From assembly GCA_964515395.1 (NCBI GenBank), contig CAZERC010000002.1, positions 91,185 to 155,184 on the forward strand: a stretch of 64,000 nt of DNA. Reading direction: 5' to 3'. This document shows positions 51,771 through 59,372 of the stretch, one piece after another. A program made the position numbers and the translations under genes. This stretch comes from UBA1876 sp964515395. GTDB taxonomy: Bacteria; Synergistota; Synergistia; Synergistales; Thermovirgaceae. Every line of letters starts with the position of its first letter. Positions within the stretch are counted from its first letter, which is position 1. The notes beneath the pieces are model-generated. The model saw only the letters and a list, made by a program, of their open reading frames with translations. It had not been told where the DNA came from and ran no database searches.

Positions 51771-52541
51771 TTAGGATTCTGGACCTCCCTCCTCTTCTAG
51801 ACCCCAGACATCGGTTTTCCTGAAATGAAGAAGGGCGTGAAGGATCTGCGATTTCAATGCGGGAAAACGGGGCTCAAGTGAAGCGACAAGCCGCTTCATT
51901 TCCTCCCTTTGTGTGTTTTTATCATGGGGACACTTCGATTTGGTTACCGGAAGAAAGAGACGGGTAGCCTCCTGTGATATGGCGTCTTCTGAAAGGTAGA
52001 CGAATGGTCTGATGACCCAGATCCTTTTCCGGCTTCTCCAGGAGCGGGGACGGAAACATTTGAATCTTCCGGCGAGGAAAAGATTCATGAGGACCGTCTC
52101 GATGGCATCATCGAGATTGTGCCCGAGGGCGACGGTATCGAATGCCTTTTCTGCGGCGTGGCCGAAGAGGATGCCGTTCCTCAGGTTGGCGCAAAGACTG
52201 CAGGGAGACCGTTCCTTTCGGTCCCGTATGATGTCGAGAATCGGGTAGCTGAGGACGTCGAAGGCAATGTCCTTTTCCCTGCAAAATTCCGAGAGCCTTT
52301 CGAAATCCGTTCCCTTTCCCGTGATATCGACTGTCGCTGCAGCGAGATCGAATTCCAGCGGGCCGGTTTGTTGCAGTTCTTTCAGGACCGATATGAGAAG
52401 AAGGCTGTCCTTCCCCCCGGACAAACCGACGAGTATGCGATTGCCTTCTTGAATCATTCCGTGAACCGAAAGCGCTTTTGTGACCTTGCGACGTATGCCG
52501 GGGCTTACAGACAGCCCTTTTTGCCTGGAATAGCCTTTCAC
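51771..52541 (-). CDS. TtcA-like tRNA thiolation ATPase (PP-loop family)
   Basis: Predicted tRNA 2-thiolation enzyme of the TtcA/TtuA group (256 aa). The PP-loop is GLSGGKDSLLL, the Fe-S/CxxC site SPCSLCANLRNGIL, the GHNLDDAIETVLMNLF motif is present, and a further Cys is in TKSKCPHDKNTQRE. These features fit 2-thiocytidine formation at tRNA position 32, but the homologous TtuA (2-thiouridine 54) cannot be excluded. The start is GTG 52541, about 10 bp after AAGGAGG. It is convergent with sufB (23 bp gap) and divergent from the response regulator gene. Neighbouring SUF genes may supply its Fe-S cluster. Confidence 0.85.
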   Translation of the reverse strand: MKGYSRQKGLSVSPGIRRKVTKALSVHGMIQEGNRILVGLSGGKDSLLLISVLKELQQTGPLEFDLAAATVDITGKGTDFERLSEFCREKDIAFDVLSYPILDIIRDRKERSPCSLCANLRNGILFGHAAEKAFDTVALGHNLDDAIETVLMNLFLAGRFKCFRPRSWRSRKRIWVIRPFVYLSEDAISQEATRLFLPVTKSKCPHDKNTQREEMKRLVASLEPRFPALKSQILHALLHFRKTDVWGLEEEGGPES

Positions 52542-52688
52542 AGGACAGCATCCTCCTTTTTGCCATCTATGATCGAAGGCTTATATAGAATGTTATAATG
52601 CCTGGAGCGAGCTTCATTCGAGGGAAATACGGCAAAAAGGATAGCACAGGAAGCCTGGGGATGCGATAAACAGCGCGGGGGTGAGAAG

Positions 52689-53357
52689 GTGAAGAAGACG
52701 CGAATAGTGATTGCCGATTCCCGCAGGCTGTTTGTGGAAGCCTTGAGCCATGTCCTTGACAACGAACATGACCTGTTAGTGGTCGGTCATGCGTCAGACG
52801 GTCTCGAGGTATTGCATTTGGTTCGGGAACGAGTGCCGGACGTTTTGATCCTTGGCGGGAGCCTTCCAAAATATGATGGGCAAAACGTGGTCAGGGAACT
52901 CTCCGGTTCGGGCAAAAAAATACGTTATCTCTTACTTTCCGAAGAGAGTGAATTGGACTACCTGGCGGAGCTTTACGAATCGGGCATACATGGTTGCGTC
53001 CTCATGACCTCTGGAACTGACGACCTCATAAAAGCCGTTCGCGGTCTAGCAAGGGGAGATTCCGGATTCGACCTGCGTATTACCGGAAACCTTCCGGAAA
53101 TTCTCCTGAAAGCAAGGAAGGAAACGGATCTCTTCGATGATTTGACACCTCGTGAAAAGGAAGTGGTTTACTGGATTGGCCAGGGGTTCAACAATGCAAA
53201 AGTCGCAAAGGCGATGATTCTGTCTGAAAAAACCGTTAAGAATCACGTCGGTCACATTCTCAAGAAACTTGAGTTGCGCGACAGGACGCAGATTGCTGTT
53301 TTGGCCTGGAGCACTGGTCTGGCCATAAAAACCCCTGACGAAATCAGAATGAAATAG
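52689..53357 (+). CDS. NarL/FixJ-type response regulator with degenerate receiver domain
   Basis: DNA-binding regulator (222 aa) with an N-terminal receiver fold and C-terminal LuxR-type helix-turn-helix (DLTPREKEVVYWIGQGFNNAKVAKAMILSEKTVKNHVGHILKKL). The receiver has lost its key residues: the phosphoacceptor Asp in the PDVLILGG strand is Gly56, the conserved Lys is Met106 (GCVLM), and the acidic pocket keeps one Asp (IAD). It should not be phosphorylated in the usual way. No histidine kinase gene adjoins it. It starts at GTG 52689; the 147 bp upstream are AT-rich with a TATAAT at 52594-52599 and serve two divergent genes. Confidence 0.88.
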   Translation: MKKTRIVIADSRRLFVEALSHVLDNEHDLLVVGHASDGLEVLHLVRERVPDVLILGGSLPKYDGQNVVRELSGSGKKIRYLLLSEESELDYLAELYESGIHGCVLMTSGTDDLIKAVRGLARGDSGFDLRITGNLPEILLKARKETDLFDDLTPREKEVVYWIGQGFNNAKVAKAMILSEKTVKNHVGHILKKLELRDRTQIAVLAWSTGLAIKTPDEIRMK

Positions 53358-53374
53358 ACAAGTGAGGGATTAGG

Positions 53375-54442
53375 TTGTCTGTCCGCAGAGGTCTGGCTCT
53401 TTTTATTTCGCTTACCTTTGGAGTTAGTGTGCTTGTCCTTTTGACAAGTGCTGATTGGGATACCTACAGGCTCATCCTTCAGGCAGACAAATCCAGGCTG
53501 CTGGGTGCGAGCGCCCTTGTCTTGTTGTTCTGGAACCTGGATGCATTAAAGCTGTATTCCCTTGTCCATGCGGCGGATGAGAAAATCCGTTACAGGTTCG
53601 CCTTCATACTGAACTGGCTGAGGTATTTCGGCTGTGCGATAACTCCCATGCAAAGCGGTGGAGGTCCTTTTCAGGTTTATTTCATGTTCAGGGCCGGTAT
53701 CCCGATTGGCAAAGGTGTCGCCATAACGCTGGTATCGACGCTTATGACTTTGATCCAGGTGGGACTCATCGTTCCGGTGGCGGTTTTGCTCAAGCCCGAA
53801 ATGCTCAAGGGTCGCATGATACTTCAAGGCGTCCTGGGCTACGTCCTTTTCTTTGTCATCGGAAGCTGGGTTTTGGTCGTGCTGAGCCTTGTGCGCCCAT
53901 CTATGATGAAAAAATGGGCCGATGGCCTTTTTTTGCTGCTCAAACGCATGGGCATCGTCAAGCCCCGAAGTGTGCTCAGGATTGTCAGGAGAATCCACGG
54001 AGAAATCGATAATTACAGCAAAAACCTCCGTTTGTTTTTCTCGAAAGGTTTCCCTCTGTTCCTCATTGCTTTCATCCTTTCATGGTTGCAGATGATTGCC
54101 ATGTTTTCGATTCTTCCGTGCCTCATCTGGTCTCTCGGACTTGAGGTGAATTTCGGGGAGGCCTTTCTGGCACAAGCATTGTTCCTGTTTATCCTTTATT
54201 TTGTACCGACGCCGGGAGCCAGTGGAATTGCCGAAGGAGGAGGGGCAGCGATCTTCAGCTTCCTTGTCCCCTGGAGTGTGGCGGGAGTTCTCGCCATTGC
54301 ATGGCGTTTTTTCACCGAATATATTTCGATAGCCATGGGTGCTCTTGTCGCCGTCCGGTTGATCGGATGGGGTGGAACGGAAGCACTTCTACAAGCGGAA
54401 GAAGCAGAAAACGAAATCGACGGAGTTGACAAGGATGGATAA
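53375..54442 (+). CDS. Lysylphosphatidylglycerol synthase-type transmembrane (YbhN/UPF0104) protein
   Basis: Polytopic inner-membrane protein (355 aa) with about seven or eight hydrophobic segments, resembling the flippase domain of MprF and stand-alone YbhN/AglD proteins. Family features include RYFGCAITPMQSGGGPFQVYFM and FVPTPGASGIAEGGGAAIFSFL. The exact substrate of such stand-alone members is not known; lipid or polyprenol-linked translocation is presumed. The start is TTG 53375 soon after the regulator gene stop (17 bp), so the two may be cotranscribed. It overlaps the next gene by 8 bp. Confidence 0.82.
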   Translation: MSVRRGLALFISLTFGVSVLVLLTSADWDTYRLILQADKSRLLGASALVLLFWNLDALKLYSLVHAADEKIRYRFAFILNWLRYFGCAITPMQSGGGPFQVYFMFRAGIPIGKGVAITLVSTLMTLIQVGLIVPVAVLLKPEMLKGRMILQGVLGYVLFFVIGSWVLVVLSLVRPSMMKKWADGLFLLLKRMGIVKPRSVLRIVRRIHGEIDNYSKNLRLFFSKGFPLFLIAFILSWLQMIAMFSILPCLIWSLGLEVNFGEAFLAQALFLFILYFVPTPGASGIAEGGGAAIFSFLVPWSVAGVLAIAWRFFTEYISIAMGALVAVRLIGWGGTEALLQAEEAENEIDGVDKDG

Positions 54443-55001
54443 TTTCAAAAGCCTGGCTTTCAAATACAGAGGCGGGATATGGTCGGTTCTTTTTGTTATC
54501 GTCCTGTTCATGGTGCGGCCGTCGCAAGCACAGCTCGTGCCGGGACTTGCCCTTGTCGTTTTGGGGCAGGTGCTCAGGTTCTGGGCGGCGGGAACGATAA
54601 CCCTGTACAGGGGAGAAGAGGTCAAGGCGAACCGGCTGATTACCTGGGGTCCTTATGCCTTTTGTCGAAATCCCCTATATGTGGGGAATGGTTTCATCGG
54701 CCTCGGTTGGTGTTTCCTGTCAGGCAATCCTGCAACGCTGTGGATATTTTTTCTTTTTTTTCTCGGGTTGTATGGTTTCCTGGTTATTCCCCATGAAGAA
54801 AAATTTCTTTCGGAAAAATTCCCTGAAAGTTCCCGCAGCTACTTTCAGAACGTCGGGAGATTTTTTCCGAAGGCTTTTCCCCTGGTCCATTCATTGAAGG
54901 GGCCTTTCAGCATTGATGTCTTGTGGAAAAGCGAGCGCCATTCCTGCCTTGTAACATGCGTCGGGACGATAGCCTTTTTAGTGTTGAGGTGGTTTGCATG
55001 A
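54435..55001 (+). CDS. Isoprenylcysteine carboxyl methyltransferase (ICMT/PEMT-like) family membrane protein
   Basis: Membrane protein of 188 aa with four or five hydrophobic segments and the ICMT-type SAM motif: TWGPYAFCRNPLYVGNGFIGLG and later IPHEEKFLSEKFPESSRSYFQNVGRF. Bacterial members probably methylate membrane-associated substrates, but these are not known. ATG 54435 overlaps the upstream membrane-protein gene by 8 bp and ogt by 4 bp (ATGATGA). It could modify a lipid handled by the upstream flippase-like protein; this is only a suggestion from gene order. Confidence 0.82.
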   Translation: MDNFKSLAFKYRGGIWSVLFVIVLFMVRPSQAQLVPGLALVVLGQVLRFWAAGTITLYRGEEVKANRLITWGPYAFCRNPLYVGNGFIGLGWCFLSGNPATLWIFFLFFLGLYGFLVIPHEEKFLSEKFPESSRSYFQNVGRFFPKAFPLVHSLKGPFSIDVLWKSERHSCLVTCVGTIAFLVLRWFA

Positions 55002-55498
55002 TGACCTTTTGTATCATAGGGAAAGGAACCGCTCTTTGCACGGCACATTTTGAGTCTCCCCTGGGTGCGTGGAGACTTGCCTGGTGTGATCGGGGTCTCG
55101 TATGTTCTTCCAGCCGAAATGACGATTTCGCCTGCAAAGGTGCGACGGCCTCGGAAGCACCCGGATGGCTCCAGAGGGAGTGGGAGAAATTCTGGCTCGG
55201 CAGTGAAGTTGCATTGACTCTCTGCAGTTTCAAGGAGCCTTCAGAATTCGCTTTGGCCGTCTACAGGGTGGTATCAGCCATACCTGCAGGTTCTACATCG
55301 ACCTATAAAGATGTTGCCCTTCATGTCGGAAACCCAAAAGCTGCAAGAGCCGTTGGCGCCATAATGAGGGCGAATCCCTGGGCTCCTTTTGTGCCTTGCC
55401 ACAGGGTCATAGGGAGTGATGGCCGGATGTGCGGATATGGTGGTCCCGGTGGTGTGGGAATGAAATCGGAATTTCTGGAATACGAAAGGTCACTGTAA
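54998..55498 (+). CDS. ogt: Methylated-DNA--protein-cysteine methyltransferase
   Basis: Suicide DNA repair protein (166 aa) that removes methyl groups from O6-methylguanine. The acceptor is in the canonical NPWAPFVPCHRVIGSDGRMCGYGGP, and the helix-turn-helix region is in SAIPAGSTSTYKDVALHVGNPKAARAVG. The N-terminal domain is divergent. ATG 54998 follows GAGGTGG and overlaps the ICMT-like stop. A shared hairpin ends the gene and the convergent malic enzyme gene. Confidence 0.93.
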   Translation: MMTFCIIGKGTALCTAHFESPLGAWRLAWCDRGLVCSSSRNDDFACKGATASEAPGWLQREWEKFWLGSEVALTLCSFKEPSEFALAVYRVVSAIPAGSTSTYKDVALHVGNPKAARAVGAIMRANPWAPFVPCHRVIGSDGRMCGYGGPGGVGMKSEFLEYERSL

Positions 55499-55506
55499 AC
55501 AGGATT

Positions 55507-55561
55507 CCCGAAAGAGGGCCCTGTGGCGCGCTGTTTCCAACGCCTGGGCCCTCTTTTCGGG
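55507..55561. terminator. Long hairpin between ogt and the malic enzyme gene
   Basis: CCCGAAAGAGGGCCC (55507-55521) pairs with GGGCCCTCTTTTCGGG (55546-55561) with one bulged T and a 24-base loop. It sits exactly between two convergent genes and probably ends both, although external T tracts are weak. Confidence 0.6.
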
Positions 55562-55563
55562 AC

Positions 55564-56913
55564 TTAATGGTGCATCAACTTGTTCCCGTACAAGGTGTCC
55601 CAGAGATTGTTGTAGATCTCTCCCTCTGGAAGCAGGAGCTGTGCATAACCCAGTTTGATTGCCGTTTGCCCGACAGCTTCGGCCACCCTGGGGGAAACTT
55701 CATCGCTGAAAACGTCCGGGGTGATTTTTTGCGGTGACAAACGGCGTCGGTCCACGACTTCCGCGAGAGACCTGGCCGCTGCGAGGAGCATTTCGTTGTT
55801 GAGCACCGTAGCACGGACGTCGAGCAAACCGCGCATGATTCCAGGTGACGAGTGCAGATTGGGCAATGTGTTCGGGTAATCGGAAAGTCCGGTGGCAACG
55901 ATTGAAGCCCCGGCTGAATAGGCTTCTTCAGGCGTAATTTCCGGTTCGGGAAGAGCCATGGCAAAGATAATGGGATCCGGCGCCATGGATTTTACATGAT
56001 CTCTTGTCAGCAGATTGCCCTTTGACAGTCCGATAAAAACATCTGCACCTTGAATGGCATTGTCAAGGGTGCCGCATTTGTTCTCCTGGTTCGTTCTCAG
56101 GGCAAGTTCTTCTTGAAAGTGGTTCATTTGAGGATTGGACTCGCAAAGGATACCTGAACGGTTGAGAACCGTCACGTTTTTGGCTCCTGCACTTAAAAGC
56201 AGCTCCGTCACAGCGATCCCCGCCGCACCGGCGCCATTGACCACGATGGCGAGTTCCTCCAGCTTTTTCCCCGTAACCTCCAGGGCATTCCACAAACCGG
56301 CGAGAGCAACGACTGCGGTGCCGTGTTGATCATCACAGAGTACCGGAATATCCACTCGCGACTTGAGCTCCCGGACGATGGTAAAAGTCCGGGGGCTGAC
56401 GATGTCTTCGATGTTGATTCCGCCTATTCCTGGCGCCATGCTTGTCGCAAAGTGGATAATGTCTTCGGGATCGCGGCAATCAAGGCAAATGGGGATCGCA
56501 TTGACGTCTCCGAAGAGTTTGAAGATAAGACATTTCCCCTCGATGACGGGCAGGGCGGCATGAGGTCCGACATCGCCGAGACCAAGGACAGCGCTTCCGT
56601 CAGTAATGACGGCTATCCTGTTGCCCCGTCCTGTGTATTCGTAAGTCAGGCCAGGATCTTCCTGTATGGCAAGGGCCGGGGCGACGCTTCCCGGGATGTA
56701 GGCCATCCCCAGGTCTTCAGGATTGTTGATGTTGATTGTCGGATACATCTTGATTTTCCCTTTGGCTTTTCTGTGCAGTTCCATTGCCCGCGTTTTGTCG
56801 ATAGGCATATTCGGGAAACCTCCTTCAACAGCATCCATGCTTTGCCCGGGATGATTCATGACAAAGGTTTTTTTCATCATATCAGGAAATGCAATTCCCG
56901 CGGAAGATGACAC
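55564..56913 (-). CDS. NAD(P)-dependent malic enzyme
   Basis: Oxidative decarboxylation of malate to pyruvate (449 aa). The N-terminal malic domain has MAYIPGSVAPALAIQED, ITDGSAVLGLGDVGPHAALPVIEGK and a metal-binding VLCDDQHGTAVVALAGL; the NAD-binding domain has IVVNGAGAAGIAVTELLLSAGAKNVTVLNRSG. Cofactor preference cannot be read. The GTG at 56913 has only a weak ribosome site, and ATG 56880 (MMKKTFVMNHPGQ) is a possible alternative. It is immediately downstream of a metallo-hydrolase gene on the same strand (6 bp gap). Confidence 0.92.
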   Translation of the reverse strand: MSSSAGIAFPDMMKKTFVMNHPGQSMDAVEGGFPNMPIDKTRAMELHRKAKGKIKMYPTININNPEDLGMAYIPGSVAPALAIQEDPGLTYEYTGRGNRIAVITDGSAVLGLGDVGPHAALPVIEGKCLIFKLFGDVNAIPICLDCRDPEDIIHFATSMAPGIGGINIEDIVSPRTFTIVRELKSRVDIPVLCDDQHGTAVVALAGLWNALEVTGKKLEELAIVVNGAGAAGIAVTELLLSAGAKNVTVLNRSGILCESNPQMNHFQEELALRTNQENKCGTLDNAIQGADVFIGLSKGNLLTRDHVKSMAPDPIIFAMALPEPEITPEEAYSAGASIVATGLSDYPNTLPNLHSSPGIMRGLLDVRATVLNNEMLLAAARSLAEVVDRRRLSPQKITPDVFSDEVSPRVAEAVGQTAIKLGYAQLLLPEGEIYNNLWDTLYGNKLMHH

Positions 56914-56919
56914 CTGGAT

Positions 56920-57729
56920 TTACCTGACTTCCGGAAGCCTGACCTCGAGGGTGTCAATATCGACCATCATTCCGTCTTTTGCTGCTACAACCCGTGATCT
57001 CCCTTTTGCAACATTCTCTGCAATCAGTTCAGGTCCCTGCTTCAGGACCCCCCGGCCAAAATGTGTCAGTACAGTCAATTGCGGATTCAGGTTTGCTATG
57101 ACCCTGGCAACGTGTTCAGGAGCCATGTGTTCGAGATTTTCGCGTCCTCTCGCGAGAGTCATGTTGACCACCAGAAGTTTACAACCGTGGAAGGAGTCTA
57201 TCCATTCTGGAGCATATCTCGTGTCAGAGACAAGCCCCCATAAAGGAAGTCCCTCCTCCTTGAACACAAGACCATAGCATTCGACTCCATGATGGATAAG
57301 TGGTACCGGACGTATTGACCGGTTTCCTTCGAGCTTGCTCAATTTGTCAGGATTCCACGTATCCAGTCGGAACATCTTGGGCTGCAGGTATTTATACAGC
57401 ACAGGTTCACCATCATCAAGAGTGTCGGAAGGAAGGAGGACCGTTCCTCGCTTTTTGAAACCGCCACCTGTCATTGCTTCCACCAGAACGTTGAGATCCG
57501 TGGTGTGATCCAGATGTTTGTGGGTTACGAGAATCGCTTCAAGAGTCTCGGGGTCAAGTGGAGGAGTATGCTGGCGCATCCTTACGAGGGAGCCGGGCCC
57601 GGGGTCTATGGCAACAGGAAACCCCCTCCACTGGAACCAAAGGCCACCCGAAGCCCGGAGTTGATGCATTATCGTGAAGCGGCTCCCCCCGGTTCCGAGG
57701 AAAATAAGAGATGCCCTTGTATCAGTCAT
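56920..57729 (-). CDS. Metallo-beta-lactamase-fold hydrolase (RNase Z-like)
   Basis: Hydrolase of 269 aa in the MBL superfamily. The N-terminus LIFLGTGGSRFTIMHQLRASGG and the metal motif THKHLDHTTD (one residue off the classical HxHxDH) resemble RNase Z/PhnP-type members; further ligands are likely in GLVSDTRYAPEW and VLTHFGRG. The substrate is unknown; nothing marks it as tRNase Z with certainty. It starts at ATG 57729 with a weak ribosome site and lies between the isochorismatase-like gene (18 bp) and the malic enzyme gene. Confidence 0.8.
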   Translation of the reverse strand: MTDTRASLIFLGTGGSRFTIMHQLRASGGLWFQWRGFPVAIDPGPGSLVRMRQHTPPLDPETLEAILVTHKHLDHTTDLNVLVEAMTGGGFKKRGTVLLPSDTLDDGEPVLYKYLQPKMFRLDTWNPDKLSKLEGNRSIRPVPLIHHGVECYGLVFKEEGLPLWGLVSDTRYAPEWIDSFHGCKLLVVNMTLARGRENLEHMAPEHVARVIANLNPQLTVLTHFGRGVLKQGPELIAENVAKGRSRVVAAKDGMMVDIDTLEVRLPEVR

Positions 57730-57747
57730 GAAGAACCGGTCCAGGAT

Positions 57748-58302
57748 TTACTTGAAAAACGGAAGCATTGTCTTGAAGGCAGAGGTCCCAGCCTTGCGGA
57801 GAAGCCTGTACACAATGGATTCCGTTGGCGCCACGAAGGCTCCAAAAGCCCTGAGAACCTGCATGGCTTCGGTGTGATGCTCCTTTTTCCGGCTGGAGCA
57901 AGCATCTGAAGCGATAAAGACCTTGTATTCCTCCGACAAAAGATCGACAGCCGTCTGGAGCACACAGATGTGGCTTTCTATTCCAGCCACAATGACGCGG
58001 TCTCTTCCGGCGTAACGAAGGAAGGTTTCGAAATCCGGGTTGTCGCAACAGGAAAAATGGAGCTTTTCGAAACGTCGGCTGCCACCCGGCATGGCTTCGG
58101 ATATTTCAGAAACGGTGCTTCCAAGGCCGTGAGGGTAGTGTTCCGTAAATTTAACGGGGATGTTCAGGATTTCGCATGCCTTGAGAAGCGTCAGGACATT
58201 TCGGGTTGTCTTGCTGTCGTCACACACGGCCGGCAGCAGTTTTTCCTGGAAATCAATAAGCAGAAGCTGTGTATTGTCTGCTTCCAGATCAAATAATTTC
58301 AC
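57748..58302 (-). CDS. Isochorismatase-family cysteine hydrolase
   Basis: Hydrolase of 184 aa with the family triad: Asp in LLLIDFQEKLLPAV, Lys in RRFEKLHFSCC, and nucleophilic Cys in GIESHICVLQTAVDLL followed by the ASDACSSR segment. It most resembles YcaC-like amidohydrolases of unknown substrate rather than true isochorismatase or nicotinamidase. GTG 58302 lies 6 bp after GAGGTG and is preferred to the GTG at 58311, which is inside that site. It is first of three minus-strand genes. Confidence 0.85.
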   Translation of the reverse strand: MKLFDLEADNTQLLLIDFQEKLLPAVCDDSKTTRNVLTLLKACEILNIPVKFTEHYPHGLGSTVSEISEAMPGGSRRFEKLHFSCCDNPDFETFLRYAGRDRVIVAGIESHICVLQTAVDLLSEEYKVFIASDACSSRKKEHHTEAMQVLRAFGAFVAPTESIVYRLLRKAGTSAFKTMLPFFK

Positions 58303-58343
58303 GTATCTCACCTCGTTTTTTACGTTTTTTCTCTATATTTCCC

Positions 58344-58349
58344 ATTATA
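58344..58349 (-). promoter_or_regulatory. Candidate -10 element for the isochorismatase-like operon
   Basis: On the minus strand TATAAT is read at 58349-58344, about 40 bp before the GTG at 58302. No good -35 lies upstream of it (closest is TGCAAT). A GC inverted repeat (58361-58381) occupies the rest of this divergent region. Confidence 0.4.
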
Positions 58350-58443
58350 GGCCAAGTTCTCGCCCGATTGCAGATTGGGCGGGTGTTTTTGGCGGGACTT
58401 TGTGATATGCTCGGGAAACTCTAAGGGCAGGGAGGTGCGTTGT

Positions 58444-59082
58444 GTGAGCCGAAAGAATGATGAATCCCCCGAAAGGGAAAAAGGAAACGGAGAAAAGGAG
58501 ATGACAGTGGGTGATCTCCTGAAAGCCATGTCTGGCCCGACACAGCCGCCTTTTGTCATCAGGCTCGTTTCAATTGTGCAGGAGTGGATGGCGAATGCCA
58601 TGTATCCGGACGCAGACGGACAGCCCGATGATTTTTTCCAGTCCTATGCGGACAGGAAGATAGCGGATCCCGAAAATCTTTTTGGCCAGCTCGAGTGGAT
58701 GGAGCAATATGCCGATCTATTGCCGGCACCCTACTCGCCTGCGGGCCACAAAGATGTGGTTGTTTTGTGTGTCGGTCCCATTGATTTTGACGAAGGAATG
58801 CGGATGACCGTGGACCATGCAGCCCTTTTCGGACGAGCAACCTGTAAAAGGGTATGGCTCGTGAGCGACAGCTGGATGATCGGTGAAGTCGCCAGGTACG
58901 TCCAACACATCAAGGCGCTCGAAATGTATGGTGTCGAGTTGCGCTTTTTGCTGGTAACGCCCTGGGGTTGGGTGGAAATTCCCCTGGGAAGCGACGGAGC
59001 CGAGAAGGGACTGTACCACAACGATGGACGTTCCACAGGCCGGAACAATATCCTGCGTTTCAAGAGGCGCGACGAAAGCTAG
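58444..59082 (+). CDS. Protein of unknown function
   Basis: Probably cytoplasmic protein of 212 aa that I do not recognise. The N-terminal 30 residues are strongly charged (KNDESPEREKGNGEKE); the rest is a compact alpha/beta sequence with VVVLCVGPIDFDEGMRMTVDHAALFG and RVWLVSDSWMIGEVARYVQHIKALEMYGVELRFLLVTPWG, which looks like a Rossmann-type fold without an obvious nucleotide motif. There is no signal peptide or membrane segment. GTG 58444 is 6 bp after GGAGGTG. It stands alone between a divergent operon and a convergent one and is closed by a strong hairpin terminator. Confidence 0.75.
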   Translation: MSRKNDESPEREKGNGEKEMTVGDLLKAMSGPTQPPFVIRLVSIVQEWMANAMYPDADGQPDDFFQSYADRKIADPENLFGQLEWMEQYADLLPAPYSPAGHKDVVVLCVGPIDFDEGMRMTVDHAALFGRATCKRVWLVSDSWMIGEVARYVQHIKALEMYGVELRFLLVTPWGWVEIPLGSDGAEKGLYHNDGRSTGRNNILRFKRRDES

Positions 59083-59117
59083 CTCGCGAAGACGGGATAA
59101 TCGACAAATCAGGGAAA

Positions 59118-59153
59118 AAAGAAGGGCTGGAGGATTTCCTCCAGCCCTTCTTT
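59118..59153. terminator. Bidirectional terminator before the ThiS-like gene
   Basis: AGAAGGGCTGGAGGA (59120-59134) pairs perfectly with TCCTCCAGCCCTTCT (59137-59151), extended by A/T pairs to 59118/59153. A-rich and T-rich flanks suit termination from both sides. Confidence 0.85.
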
Positions 59154-59169
59154 CTGGTATCACCAATGA

Positions 59170-59367
59170 TCAACCTCCGCTGATCATGTGAATGACCTGA
59201 ACCTTCGATTCGTCCGGAATGGTGGTGGAGCCGAACTCGTCCCTCGGAACGGCGACTTCGTTGATCCACACGGCAAGAAGGGGAAAGGTGTATTTCTTCC
59301 TTTCGATAATGTCCTGTACGGTCATTCCTTCTTCCCATTCCATTGATTCACCATTGACTGTGATCAT
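59170..59367 (-). CDS. ThiS/MoaD-family sulfur carrier linked to AOR
   Basis: Ubiquitin-fold sulfur carrier of 65 aa. It has the family beginning MITVNGESMEWEEGMTVQDII and ends in the essential Gly-Gly (VIHMISGG), the site of adenylation and thiocarboxylation. The ATG at 59367 is five bases after the AOR stop; ATG 59385 would overlap AOR. Direct linkage to an aldehyde:ferredoxin oxidoreductase gene suggests that it supplies sulfur for the tungstopterin dithiolene, as a MoaD-like protein. A ThiS role in thiamine synthesis is possible but has no support from neighbours. Confidence 0.85.
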   Translation of the reverse strand: MITVNGESMEWEEGMTVQDIIERKKYTFPLLAVWINEVAVPRDEFGSTTIPDESKVQVIHMISGG

Positions 59368-59372
59368 TTGTC

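Noticed and set aside
56920..57729. Metallo-hydrolase as the missing ComEC C-terminal domain
   Set aside because: It is 28 kb away, in an operon with malic enzyme, and its N-terminus resembles RNase Z/PhnP-type proteins rather than the ComEC domain.
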